Origin: Microbacterium mitrae
Lineage (GTDB): Bacteria; Actinomycetota; Actinomycetes; Actinomycetales; Microbacteriaceae
Reading direction: 5' to 3'
Length of the DNA stretch: 64,000 bases
Assembly: GCF_008017445.1 (NCBI RefSeq)
Contig: NZ_VRSW01000001.1
Span: forward strand, 1,364,001-1,428,000
Shown here one piece after another: positions 16,294 to 24,748 of this stretch. Position 1 is the stretch's first letter. Every line of letters starts with the position of its first letter. A program made the position numbers and the translations under genes. Under the pieces are notes generated by a model. It ran no database searches. It was not told the DNA's origin and worked only from the letters and a program-made list of their open reading frames with translations.

Positions 16294-17373
16294 GTGACCG
16301 TACACCTCTCTGCCGAAGACGCGCGTCGTATTGCGTTGCGCGCGCAGCTCCTTGACGCGCAACGTCCCGGCGATGTGGTCGAGGTAGCCGAGCAACTCAC
16401 CGCGATCAAGATCGATCCGACCAAGGTCATCGCGCCGGCAGAACACACGATTCTGTTTTCACGCATCGGCTGGTCGTACGAGCCAGCACAACTGCGCAAG
16501 GCCACCGAAATGGATCGCCTGCTGTTCGAATTCGACGGCGCCTTTCGACCGGTGTCGGTGTTGCCGATGATGAAGCCGCAGATGCGCATTGACAAGCTCC
16601 ACGCCTCAACGCGTGCGTGGGTGGAGGCAAACGCCGCCTTTCATCGCGACATCATCGCGCGCCTCGCCGCGGAGGGGCCACTGCCCGCCGCCGGCATCCC
16701 GGATACCGCCGCGGTGGCGCATCGCTCGGAGTCTGGCTGGTACGGGCCTAACCAGGTGCCGCGCATGCTGGAGGTGTTGCAGCGGGCGGGCGAGGTTGCC
16801 GTCGTACGTCGCGAGGGCAGAACCAAGGTGTGGGATCTTGCCGAACGGGTCTACCCACAGCAAACCGAGCTCACCGAAGCGGATGCTGCGAGCGCGCTTG
16901 CCGAACGCCGGCTTCGAGCGCTTGGCATCGCGCGCGCCAAGTCGCGCTGGAGTGGTGTTGGCGTGGCCGGCGAAGAGGCGACCGTAGCGGGGAGCTCGTG
17001 GAAGTTTCGCGTTGACCCCGAAGCAGTGACTGCACTTGACACCGACCCCGGCGGGCGAGTGGCTATTCTCAATCCCTACGACGGCATGTTGTTTGACCGG
17101 CCGCGGCTACAGGAGCTGTTTGGCTTCAGCTACGTGTTGGAACAGTTCAAGCCCAAGGCGGAGCGCCGCTACGGCTACTTTGCCCACCCCATTCTGATCG
17201 GGGATCGCTTCGCCGGCCTGCTCGATGCCGAGCATCGCGCGGCCGACGGCACGCTGGTGGTCACGGCGGTTCATGAGCTCGACGCCTGGGAGCCGGAGGA
17301 GCACGACATGGTGCGGCACGAGATTTCTGAACTCGCCGACTGGTTGGGCGCCGAGGTGCGCGGGCTCGAATAG
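16294..17373 (+). CDS. HTH_42 / YcaQ(AlkX)-AlkZ-like winged-helix protein
   Basis: A 359-residue member of the HTH_42 superfamily, which contains DNA glycosylases that unhook interstrand cross-links. Family marks are VIAPAEHTILFSRIG near the N-terminus and, in the C-terminal half, NPYDGMLFDRPRLQELFGFSYVLEQF followed by RRYGYFAHPILIGDRFAGLLDAE. In E. coli YcaQ the catalytic motif reads QID; here the aligned segment is KID (LTAIKIDPT), so the glutamine is replaced by lysine. The protein may be a different subfamily with altered chemistry or a DNA-binding protein without glycosylase activity. It sits between the kinase and its probable regulator with its own leaderless promoter. Confidence 0.75.
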   Translation: MTVHLSAEDARRIALRAQLLDAQRPGDVVEVAEQLTAIKIDPTKVIAPAEHTILFSRIGWSYEPAQLRKATEMDRLLFEFDGAFRPVSVLPMMKPQMRIDKLHASTRAWVEANAAFHRDIIARLAAEGPLPAAGIPDTAAVAHRSESGWYGPNQVPRMLEVLQRAGEVAVVRREGRTKVWDLAERVYPQQTELTEADAASALAERRLRALGIARAKSRWSGVGVAGEEATVAGSSWKFRVDPEAVTALDTDPGGRVAILNPYDGMLFDRPRLQELFGFSYVLEQFKPKAERRYGYFAHPILIGDRFAGLLDAEHRAADGTLVVTAVHELDAWEPEEHDMVRHEISELADWLGAEVRGLE

Positions 17374-17459
17374 GTGAACCGGAACCACGAAGCGCGCGAG
17401 TGTGGGTTCCGAGTACCCTGAAGGGGTGCGCGAAGGCGCGCAAAAGACGAAACGAAGAC

Positions 17460-18170
17460 ATGACAGTCGACATTCTGATCGCCGATGATGAGGCACCAGC
17501 GCTGGACGAGCTCACCGCGCTGTTGCGCGCGGACGCGCGTATCGGTGAGATTTATCGCGCTTCGTCAGGGGCCGATGCGCTGCGAATTCTGAGCGAGGTT
17601 TCGGTCGCCGTGGTGTTTCTCGACATTCACATGCCGGGGCTCGGCGGCTTGGATCTTGCCCGTGCCCTGCAGCAGTTTCAGCAGCGCCCCGCCGTGATCT
17701 TTGTCACCGCAGACGACTCACGGGCCGTTGACGCCTTCGACGTCGCCGCGGTTGATTACCTCCTCAAGCCCGTCCGCTTGGAACGCCTAGCGGTGGCGCT
17801 GGGCCGAGCGATCGACGCGAATCTTGCCGGCGCCCCCGCCGTCAGTGATGAGAAGATTCCCGTCACCGTTGGTTCCGAAACCCGCCTCATTCGCCGCACC
17901 GATGTGCGCTGGGTGCACGCGCAGGGCGACTACTCGCGACTGTGGACTTCGAGTGGCGGCCACCTCATTCGCACCCCCATCTCGGAGCTGGAGGAGCGGT
18001 GGTATTCGGCCGGTTTCGTGCGTATTCACCGCTCGTATCTGGTGCATCGTGACGCGGTGATGAGCGTTCACCTCTCCGGAAACGCCCCCACCGTTACGCT
18101 CGCCGAAATTGAGCTGCCGGTGTCTCGCCGCCTCACCGCGACGGTGCGCGAGCGCCTGCTTCGGGCCTGA
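17460..18170 (+). CDS. LytTR-family response regulator
   Basis: A 236-residue DNA-binding response regulator. The receiver domain has acidic pocket Asp9-Asp10, phospho-acceptor Asp55 in VVFLDIHMPG, a Thr switch in FVTADD and Lys in DYLLKPV. The C-terminal LytTR domain is recognised from IRRTDVRWVHAQGDYSRLWTSSG and GFVRIHRSYLVHRDAV. LytTR proteins bind paired 9-bp direct repeats, and such a pair lies upstream of cstA. ATG 17460 is chosen because it matches the usual receiver start; an in-frame start at 17400 would add a long unlikely extension. The stop is one base from the DUF485 gene, so it is cotranscribed with the symporter. Confidence 0.93.
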   Translation: MTVDILIADDEAPALDELTALLRADARIGEIYRASSGADALRILSEVSVAVVFLDIHMPGLGGLDLARALQQFQQRPAVIFVTADDSRAVDAFDVAAVDYLLKPVRLERLAVALGRAIDANLAGAPAVSDEKIPVTVGSETRLIRRTDVRWVHAQGDYSRLWTSSGGHLIRTPISELEERWYSAGFVRIHRSYLVHRDAVMSVHLSGNAPTVTLAEIELPVSRRLTATVRERLLRA

Positions 18171-18171
18171 A

Positions 18172-18519
18172 ATGTCAGCTAAATCTCGCGTGCGAGTGAC
18201 GGCGTCGCCCGCGACCGTCACCGCCCCGATTCGCCGCCCGCTCAGTTCGGAGCCACTGTACGCGCGCGGGTTGGTGCGCGCGCAATTGCGGTTGGCGCTG
18301 GTGTGTTTGGGCGGGTTTCTGCTGACGGCCGGCGCACTGACCCTGGTGCTGTTTGCGGTGCCATCCCTCAACGACATTGTGATTGCGCACGTGCCGCTGC
18401 CGTGGCTGCTGCATGCCTACGGCTACTACCCGATCATCGTGTTGTTCGCCATCATCTATGCGCGCAGCGCCACCCGAAACGAGAATCGCTACCGCGCGCT
18501 CCGCGAGGGTGACGAGTGA
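18172..18519 (+). CDS. DUF485-like small membrane protein
   Basis: A 115-residue protein with two hydrophobic segments (about residues 44-64 and 82-98) and a charged ending with YARSATRNENRYRALREGD. This resembles DUF485 proteins such as YjcH, which accompany ActP/MctC-type acetate and pyruvate symporters. It begins one base after the response regulator stop and overlaps the symporter start (GTGA), so all three genes should be translated together. The family function is unknown; a helper role for the symporter is likely from constant gene neighbourhood. Confidence 0.78.
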   Translation: MSAKSRVRVTASPATVTAPIRRPLSSEPLYARGLVRAQLRLALVCLGGFLLTAGALTLVLFAVPSLNDIVIAHVPLPWLLHAYGYYPIIVLFAIIYARSATRNENRYRALREGDE

Positions 18520-19979
18520 ACACGCCACTGGTGTTGGGTGCCGTTGCCGGCCTCGTATTGGCAACCATTGTTCTCGGCGCGTACGGTCTGCGCATCTCCC
18601 GCACCACGAGCGACTTCTACGTCGCCTCCCGGTCGGTGCGGCCGGTGTGGAACGCCTCCGCGATCAGCGGCGAATACCTCTCCGCTGGCACCTTTCTGGG
18701 TCTTGCCGGACTCGTGCTGCTCTCTGGTTCCGAGGGCTTCTGGTTTCCGATCGGGTACGCCGCCGGCTACCTGTTGGTGCTGCTGTTTGTGGGCGCACCG
18801 CTACGACGGAGCGGCGCCTACACGATTCCCGATTTCATTCAGGCCCGCACCCAGTCTCGAACGGCACGGCGCGTAACTTCGGCGGTCGTGCTCATCATCG
18901 GCTGGCTGTACATCGTGCCGCAATTGCACGGCGCGGCGATCACGCTGCAGGTGGTCGCGGGGTTGCCGCTATGGGTCGGCGCGGTGCTCGTTGCCGTGGT
19001 GGTGGGCGGCGTGGTCGCGGCCGGCGGCATGCGTGCCGTGACCGCGGTTCAGGCATTTCAGTACTGGCTTAAACTCACCGCCCTCGCCGTTCCGGTGGTG
19101 TTCTTGTTTGTCGCGCTGAGCGACCATGTGCAAACCATCGACCCGCACCTCATCTTTCCCGCTGAACGTGGCCCCGGCGGCGCCGACCTCTACGCCACAA
19201 CCTCGCTGATGTTGGCGTTGCTGCTGGGAACCATCGGACTGCCGCACGTGCTGGTGCGGTTTTACACCAGCCCCGATGGGCTGTCGGCTCGGCGTGCGAC
19301 GGTCATTGTGATCGTGCTGGTCGGCGTGTTTTATGCGGTGTCCTCCACCATGGGGTTGATTGCCCGAATTGCCGCACCAGACCTTGCCCAACCCGGCCTT
19401 GCCGACACCGTGGTGCTGGAACTTCCCTCGCGCGTCATCGGCGGCGTGTGGGGCGACCTACTCACCGCCCTCATCGTCGCCGGCGCGTTCGCCGCGTTTC
19501 TTGCCACCTCCTCGGGATTGGTGGTATCACTCGCCGGAGTGGTGAGCCAAGACCTGTTCACCGGATCGGTGCGCTCGTTCCGTCTCTCCGCCGTCATCTG
19601 CGCCCTGGTTCCGCTCGCCTTCTCTTTTCTCACCGTGCCCTCCGGGCTCGTCTCCAGCGTCGGACAGGTCTTTGTCTTCGCCGCATCGAGCCTCACCCCC
19701 GTCATGGTGTTGGGCGTGTGGTGGCCGCGCATGACGGCACGCGGCGCGACGGTGGGCATGATTGTCGGGGCGATTGCGTGTGCCGTGGCGATGATCGGAA
19801 CCGCGGTGGGCTTTGAGAGCGCGTGGCTGGCGGCAGTGTTGGCCCAGCCGGCGGCGTGGACGATTCCGCTGACGACCGCGACCGTGATTGTGGTTTCGCT
19901 CCTTGACAAGCGGGGCGCCCCCGCCGGTACTCCACAGTTCTTGGCGCGATTGCACCTTCCGGAAAGTCCTGCTCGGTAG
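18516..19979 (+). CDS. sodium:solute symporter (SSS), carboxylate type
   Basis: A 487-residue SSS-family transporter with about 13 hydrophobic segments. SRTTSDFYVASRSVRPVWNASAISGEYLSAGTFLGLAG near the start is typical of the acetate/pyruvate ActP-MctC branch, and GLPHVLVRFYTSPD plus FLATSSGLVVSLAGVVSQDL match later conserved segments. The GTG start overlaps the DUF485 stop. Linkage with DUF485 and a LytS/LytTR system supports uptake of a short carboxylate such as acetate, propionate or pyruvate; which one cannot be decided. Confidence 0.88.
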   Translation: MNTPLVLGAVAGLVLATIVLGAYGLRISRTTSDFYVASRSVRPVWNASAISGEYLSAGTFLGLAGLVLLSGSEGFWFPIGYAAGYLLVLLFVGAPLRRSGAYTIPDFIQARTQSRTARRVTSAVVLIIGWLYIVPQLHGAAITLQVVAGLPLWVGAVLVAVVVGGVVAAGGMRAVTAVQAFQYWLKLTALAVPVVFLFVALSDHVQTIDPHLIFPAERGPGGADLYATTSLMLALLLGTIGLPHVLVRFYTSPDGLSARRATVIVIVLVGVFYAVSSTMGLIARIAAPDLAQPGLADTVVLELPSRVIGGVWGDLLTALIVAGAFAAFLATSSGLVVSLAGVVSQDLFTGSVRSFRLSAVICALVPLAFSFLTVPSGLVSSVGQVFVFAASSLTPVMVLGVWWPRMTARGATVGMIVGAIACAVAMIGTAVGFESAWLAAVLAQPAAWTIPLTTATVIVVSLLDKRGAPAGTPQFLARLHLPESPAR

Positions 19980-19989
19980 ACTCGAGCAG
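19977..19989 (+). promoter_or_regulatory. leaderless promoter of recQ
   Basis: TAGACT at 19977-19982 overlaps the symporter stop codon; seven bases separate it from GTG 19990. Confidence 0.6.
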
Positions 19990-22029
19990 GTGGCAACTTC
20001 CGGATCCTTCTCCTCCCCTCGCGGCGCGGCCGACCCCTACGCAGACGTGCCGTTTGATCCGTCTGATGAGCCCGGATACGACCCGTATGACGACGTGCCG
20101 TTCGACCCGTACGCCGAGCCGCCCGGCGAACTCGACTTTGCTGGCGGCTACCCGCCGCCGCGCGCCGACTACGCCGCCCCACCCGCCGCACCTCAGGCGC
20201 GAGGTGTGCGCCCTTCGCAATACGCGACGCCGCTGGAGGCGTTGCGCGCGGTCTACGGCTACGACGCATTTCGCGGCGATCAGGCGGCAGCGATCGACCA
20301 GGTCGTCGCTGGCGGCGATGCCATCGTGCTCATGCCGACCGGCGGCGGCAAGTCGGTGTGCTACCAGGTTCCGGCGCTCGTCAGAGAGGGCACCGGACTC
20401 GTCGTCTCGCCTCTCATCGCGCTGATGCATGACCAGGTCGACGCGCTCCTCGCCAACGGTGTCAAGGCCGCGTACCTCAACTCCACGCAGTCAGCCGCGC
20501 AGCGCGCCGCCACCGAACGCGCATACCTCGCGGGCGAACTCGACCTTCTCTACGTTGCGCCGGAGCGCCTTTCCAATCCCGCGACCCGCGCCCTCATCGC
20601 ACAAGGAACGCTGAGCGTTATCGCGATCGATGAGGCACACTGTGTCTCGCAGTGGGGCCACGACTTCCGCCCCGACTACCTCGCCCTGGGCGATCTGGGC
20701 GAAACGTTCCCCGGGGTTCCGCGCATGGCATTGACCGCCACCGCCACCCGGGCGACGCACGCCGAAATCACCGAGCGGCTGCACCTGGCGGCGGCCGCCC
20801 ACTTCGTCTGCAGCTTTGACCGCCCCAACATTCAGTACCGGATCGCCGCCAAAACCGACGCGCGCAAGCAGCTGGTGTCGTTTATTCGCTCACAGCCGGA
20901 GGGCGTCGTCGGCATCGTCTACGCGCTGAGCCGCAAACAGGTGGAACAAACGGCCGAGCATTTGCGTGCGCAGGGAATCGACGCGCTCGCGTATCACGCC
21001 GGGTTGCCCGCCGACGTGCGTGCGCGCCACCAGTCGCGATTCTTGCGCGAAGACGGCGTGGTGATGGTGGCAACCATCGCGTTTGGCATGGGCATCGACA
21101 AGCCCGACGTGCGCTTTGTTGCCCACATTGACCTGCCGAAATCTGTGGAGGGCTACTACCAGGAGACGGGGCGCGCGGGCCGCGACGGTGAGCCCGCGAT
21201 CGCGTGGATGGCCTACGGGCTGGGAGATGTGGTGCAGCAGCGCCGCCTGATTGATCAGGGCGACGGCGACCGTGCCCACAAGCAGCGCCAACAGCAGCAC
21301 CTCGACGCCATGCTTGCGCTGTGCGAAACCGTGCAGTGCCGCAGGCAGAACCTGCTCGGCTATTTTGGCGAGGAGTCCGCGCCCTGCGGCAACTGTGACA
21401 CGTGCCTGGAGCAGCCGGAGACGTTTGACGGAACCATTGCCGCGCAAAAACTGCTGTCGACGATTGTGAGGCTGAAGCGAGAGCGCAATCAGTCGTTCGG
21501 TGCTGGCCACCTGATCGACATTTTGCGTGGCGCTTCGACCGAGCGCATTCGCGGGCAGCGTCACACCGAGCTCTCCACCTACGGGCTGGGCGCCGATCTC
21601 ACCGACGCCGATTGGCGAAGCGTCGTGCGCCAGCTCCTCGCCCAAGATCTCATTGCGTCGCAGGGGGAGTACGGAACTCTCGGCATTACCGAGGCGAGCG
21701 GCGCGGTGTTGCGCGGTGAACGCACCGTGCTGCTGCGCAAGGATGTTTTGGGCCGCACCTCTGGTTCCGGCGTTCGCAAGGCCCGCGCGAGCGAAAGTGT
21801 CGCCGACGGCGACCGCGACCTCTTCGAGGCGCTGCGTGCTTGGCGCGCCGAGCAGGCGCGCGAGCAGGGGGTGCCCGCGTACATCGTGTTTGGCGACGCC
21901 ACGCTGCGCGCGCTGGCTGATGTTCGCCCCTCGACCATGGCGGCGTTGGATGCGATCACCGGCATCGGCGCGAAGAAGAAAGAGTCGTACGGCGAGGGCG
22001 TGCTGGCCGTCATCGCCGCCACCGCCTGA
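19990..22029 (+). CDS. recQ: ATP-dependent DNA helicase RecQ
   Basis: A 679-residue 3'-5' DNA helicase for recombination and repair. The order is: acidic N-terminal extension (1-75), DEAH-type helicase core with PTGGGKSVCYQVPAL and IDEAHCVSQWGHDFRP, FATIAFGMGID-like motif V and QETGRAGRDGEP motif VI, a zinc-binding domain with Cys ligands (CRRQNLLGYF...CGNCDTC), a winged helix, and a C-terminal HRDC domain (RAWRAEQAREQGVPAYIVF...TGIGAKKKESYG). The GTG at 19990 follows TAGACT by seven bases; longer frames run back into the symporter gene. The extension holds two DVPFDP motifs reminiscent of SSB tails; see findings. Confidence 0.93.
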   Translation: MATSGSFSSPRGAADPYADVPFDPSDEPGYDPYDDVPFDPYAEPPGELDFAGGYPPPRADYAAPPAAPQARGVRPSQYATPLEALRAVYGYDAFRGDQAAAIDQVVAGGDAIVLMPTGGGKSVCYQVPALVREGTGLVVSPLIALMHDQVDALLANGVKAAYLNSTQSAAQRAATERAYLAGELDLLYVAPERLSNPATRALIAQGTLSVIAIDEAHCVSQWGHDFRPDYLALGDLGETFPGVPRMALTATATRATHAEITERLHLAAAAHFVCSFDRPNIQYRIAAKTDARKQLVSFIRSQPEGVVGIVYALSRKQVEQTAEHLRAQGIDALAYHAGLPADVRARHQSRFLREDGVVMVATIAFGMGIDKPDVRFVAHIDLPKSVEGYYQETGRAGRDGEPAIAWMAYGLGDVVQQRRLIDQGDGDRAHKQRQQQHLDAMLALCETVQCRRQNLLGYFGEESAPCGNCDTCLEQPETFDGTIAAQKLLSTIVRLKRERNQSFGAGHLIDILRGASTERIRGQRHTELSTYGLGADLTDADWRSVVRQLLAQDLIASQGEYGTLGITEASGAVLRGERTVLLRKDVLGRTSGSGVRKARASESVADGDRDLFEALRAWRAEQAREQGVPAYIVFGDATLRALADVRPSTMAALDAITGIGAKKKESYGEGVLAVIAATA

Positions 22030-22257
22030 CACCCACGGGCGGGTTTGCCCCGCAGCCCGGCCCGTTGAGCGAGCGCGGCGAGACGAAACGTGCCGCCCTG
22101 ACCGTTCCGTGGCCTGCGCGCCTAAGCGGTGTGGGGCGGGCACAACCGAGGCACGCCCGGGCGCCCCGACTCGTTGTGGATGACCTCTAAACGGTTGGAT
22201 GCTTCATTGTGGCTCATCTACGGTCGTACTCATCCCCGTGTAATGCCTAGGAGAGTC

Positions 22258-24318
22258 ATGACGAATTCTGAAGTCACCACGGCCACCGGTGCCGCGCACC
22301 CCGGCGACGAGCCGCGCATTGATGTGCCCGCGGTTACCGACATCCTGATGGGAACGTGGGCGGCAGAGCGTCGCACCGCGCGTGCCCTCATGAAAGACCC
22401 GGCGTTCTGGCGCGTTGACGGCCTCGGCATGGATGAGCACCGCGAGCGCGTATTGAGCCAGCTGCACCTGCTGGTAGAAAACAACGCCATCGCGCGCGCC
22501 TACCCCGTCGCGTTTGGCGGCGAAGACAACCACGGCGGCAGCATCGCCGCCTTCGAAGAGTTGCTCACGGGCGACCCCAGCATGCAGATCAAGGCTGGCG
22601 TGCAGTGGGGCCTGTTTGGCTCGGCGATTTTGCACCTCGGCACCGAAGAGCACCACAACAAGTGGTTGCCCGGCGTACTTGACCTGTCGATTCCTGGCGC
22701 GTTCGCGATGACCGAAATCGGTCACGGCTCTGACGTTGCGGCGGTTGGAACCACGGCGACGTATGACCCGGAGACCGAAGAGTTTGTCATTCACACGCCG
22801 TTCCGCGGCGCTTGGAAGGATTATCTCGGCAACGCCGCCCTGCACGGTATCGCCGCGACCGTGTTCGCCCAGCTCATCACGAACGGCGTAAACCACGGCG
22901 TGCACTGCTTCTACGTGCCGATCCGCGATGAGAACGGCAACTTCCTTGAGGGCGTCGGCGGTGAAGATGATGGCCTCAAGGGTGGCCTGAACGGCATCGA
23001 CAACGGGCGCTTGCACTTCACGAACGTGCGTGTTCCGCGCACCAACCTACTCAACAAATACGGCGATGTCGCCGCCGATGGTTCTTACACCTCCCCCATT
23101 GCCAGCCCCGGGCGCCGCTTCTTCACGATGCTCGGCGCGCTCGTGCAGGGCCGAGTGTCGCTCGACGGCGCATCGTCGTGGGCCGCGGCCATGGCTCTCA
23201 ACATCGCGATTGTCTACGGCACACAGCGCCGTCAGTTTGACCAGGGCGCCGGAACCGATGAGGTCGTGCTGATGGACTACGGCAAGCACCAGCACCGTCT
23301 GCTGACGCGCCTGGCGACGACGTACGCGTCGATCATCGCGCACGACGAGATTCTGGTGAAGTTTGACGCCGTGTTCAGCGGCAAGGCTGGCAGCGACGAC
23401 GATCGTGAAGATCTGGAAACGCTGGCCGCCGCGCTTAAGCCGCTGTCGACCTGGCATGGCCTCGACACGCTGCAAGAGGCGCGCGAAGCGTGCGGTGGTT
23501 CGGGCTTCATGTTCGCGAACCGCTTCGTTGGCCTCCGCCAAGACCTCGACGTGTACGCCACGTTCGAGGGCGACAACAACATTCTGTTGCAGCTCGTTGG
23601 CAAGCGCCTGCTGAAGGACTACGCCAACCAGTTCAAGGGTAAGGATGCCGCGCAGCTTGCAGCGTTCGCCGTTGGTCAGGCGGCGGATCGCGTGTTTCAC
23701 GGCGCGGGCCTGCGTGCGCTCGGTCAGACGGTCGCCGACCTCGGCTCCACCGCCCGTTCGGTTGAGAATGGCCTGCGCGCCGACCAGCAGCACGACCTGC
23801 TGAGCGATCGAGTGCAGAGCATGGTGGCCGACGTGGCTATGCGTCTGCGCCCGGCCAGCAAGATGGCCCCCGCCGATGCTGCCGCGCTGTTCAACGAGGT
23901 TCAGGTCGATCTCATTGACGCGGCGCGCGCCCACGGCGAGCTGTTGCAGTGGGAGGCGTTCACCGACGCCGTGCTGCGGGTGACGGACGACGGAACCAAA
24001 GAGGTGCTGACGTGGCTACGCGACCTGTTTGGCCTGGGACTGATTGAAAAGCACCTCTCGTGGTACCTCATCAACGGCCGCCTCTCTGCGCAGCGCGCTG
24101 GTTCCGTTTCTCGCTACATTCAGCGACTGCTGGTGCGCTTGCGTCCGCACGCCCTCGACCTCGTCGACGCGTTCGGTTATGAGCAAGACCACCTGCGGGC
24201 ACCGATCTCCAGCGGAATTGAAGCCGAGCGCCAGCAGGAGGCTCGCGCCTACTACGACGCGCTGCGCGCCTCGGGTGAGATGCCGATCGACGAAAAGGCG
24301 CTGAAGAACGCCAATTAG
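22258..24318 (+). CDS. acyl-CoA oxidase/dehydrogenase, large peroxisomal-type
   Basis: A 686-residue flavoprotein of the acyl-CoA dehydrogenase superfamily. TEIGHGSDVAAVGTTATYDPETEEF is the FAD/substrate motif of acyl-CoA oxidases, and the late CGGSGFMFANRFVGLRQDLDVYATFEGDNNILLQ block carries the EGDN segment where the catalytic Glu of oxidases lies. The length and extra C-terminal helical domain fit acyl-CoA oxidase rather than the 380-residue dehydrogenases. TAGGAG precedes ATG 22258. It should catalyse the first, double-bond-forming step of fatty-acid beta-oxidation; electron acceptor (oxygen or flavoprotein) is not settled by sequence. Confidence 0.88.
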   Translation: MTNSEVTTATGAAHPGDEPRIDVPAVTDILMGTWAAERRTARALMKDPAFWRVDGLGMDEHRERVLSQLHLLVENNAIARAYPVAFGGEDNHGGSIAAFEELLTGDPSMQIKAGVQWGLFGSAILHLGTEEHHNKWLPGVLDLSIPGAFAMTEIGHGSDVAAVGTTATYDPETEEFVIHTPFRGAWKDYLGNAALHGIAATVFAQLITNGVNHGVHCFYVPIRDENGNFLEGVGGEDDGLKGGLNGIDNGRLHFTNVRVPRTNLLNKYGDVAADGSYTSPIASPGRRFFTMLGALVQGRVSLDGASSWAAAMALNIAIVYGTQRRQFDQGAGTDEVVLMDYGKHQHRLLTRLATTYASIIAHDEILVKFDAVFSGKAGSDDDREDLETLAAALKPLSTWHGLDTLQEAREACGGSGFMFANRFVGLRQDLDVYATFEGDNNILLQLVGKRLLKDYANQFKGKDAAQLAAFAVGQAADRVFHGAGLRALGQTVADLGSTARSVENGLRADQQHDLLSDRVQSMVADVAMRLRPASKMAPADAAALFNEVQVDLIDAARAHGELLQWEAFTDAVLRVTDDGTKEVLTWLRDLFGLGLIEKHLSWYLINGRLSAQRAGSVSRYIQRLLVRLRPHALDLVDAFGYEQDHLRAPISSGIEAERQQEARAYYDALRASGEMPIDEKALKNAN

Positions 24319-24332
24319 CTTTCGACGCGTTG

Positions 24333-24373
24333 TTCGGGCCCGTTGCCGCCAATTGTGCGGTGACGGGCCCGAA
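24333..24373 (+). terminator. hairpin after the acyl-CoA oxidase gene
   Basis: Perfect 11-bp arms 24333-24343 and 24363-24373 (TTCGGGCCCGT and its complement) 14 bases after the stop; no U-tract follows. Confidence 0.6.
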
Positions 24374-24422
24374 GCCGTTGTTGGCGTGGCACGATGGGGT
24401 CACACCTGTACGAGGAGGCACC

Positions 24423-24734
24423 ATGACGGACGAATTCACCACCACGAACGAAGGCGAACCGGTGACGGTTCGTCGCAATGACGCGGCCGGTCGCTACGAG
24501 ATTCTCGTTGGCGATGAGGTTGCCGGCTACACGGAGTTCAAAGAACGCGATGGCGTCTTTATCTTCCCGCACACCGAAATTGACCCGGCCTTTGGTGGCC
24601 GAGGGCTCGGCTCCACCCTCGTGGCCGACGCAATGGCCGATGCGGCCGCGCGTGGCGAGACCGTGGTTCCGGTGTGCCCGTTCGTCGCAAAGTACCTGCG
24701 CACGCACGACGTTCCCGGCCTGACCGTTTGTTGA
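24423..24734 (+). CDS. small GNAT-like N-acetyltransferase (YjdJ type)
   Basis: A 103-residue protein of the short acetyltransferase family. A beta-rich N-terminal half (RYEILVGDEVAGYTEFKERDGVFIFPHTEIDP) leads to the acetyl-CoA-binding loop GGRGLGSTLV and a final VCPFVAKYLRTH segment typical of this group. GAGGAGG precedes ATG 24423. The pirin gene starts 14 bases after its stop, so the two are likely co-transcribed. Substrate unknown. Confidence 0.85.
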   Translation: MTDEFTTTNEGEPVTVRRNDAAGRYEILVGDEVAGYTEFKERDGVFIFPHTEIDPAFGGRGLGSTLVADAMADAAARGETVVPVCPFVAKYLRTHDVPGLTVC

Positions 24735-24748
24735 CCTCGCGGGCAAGA

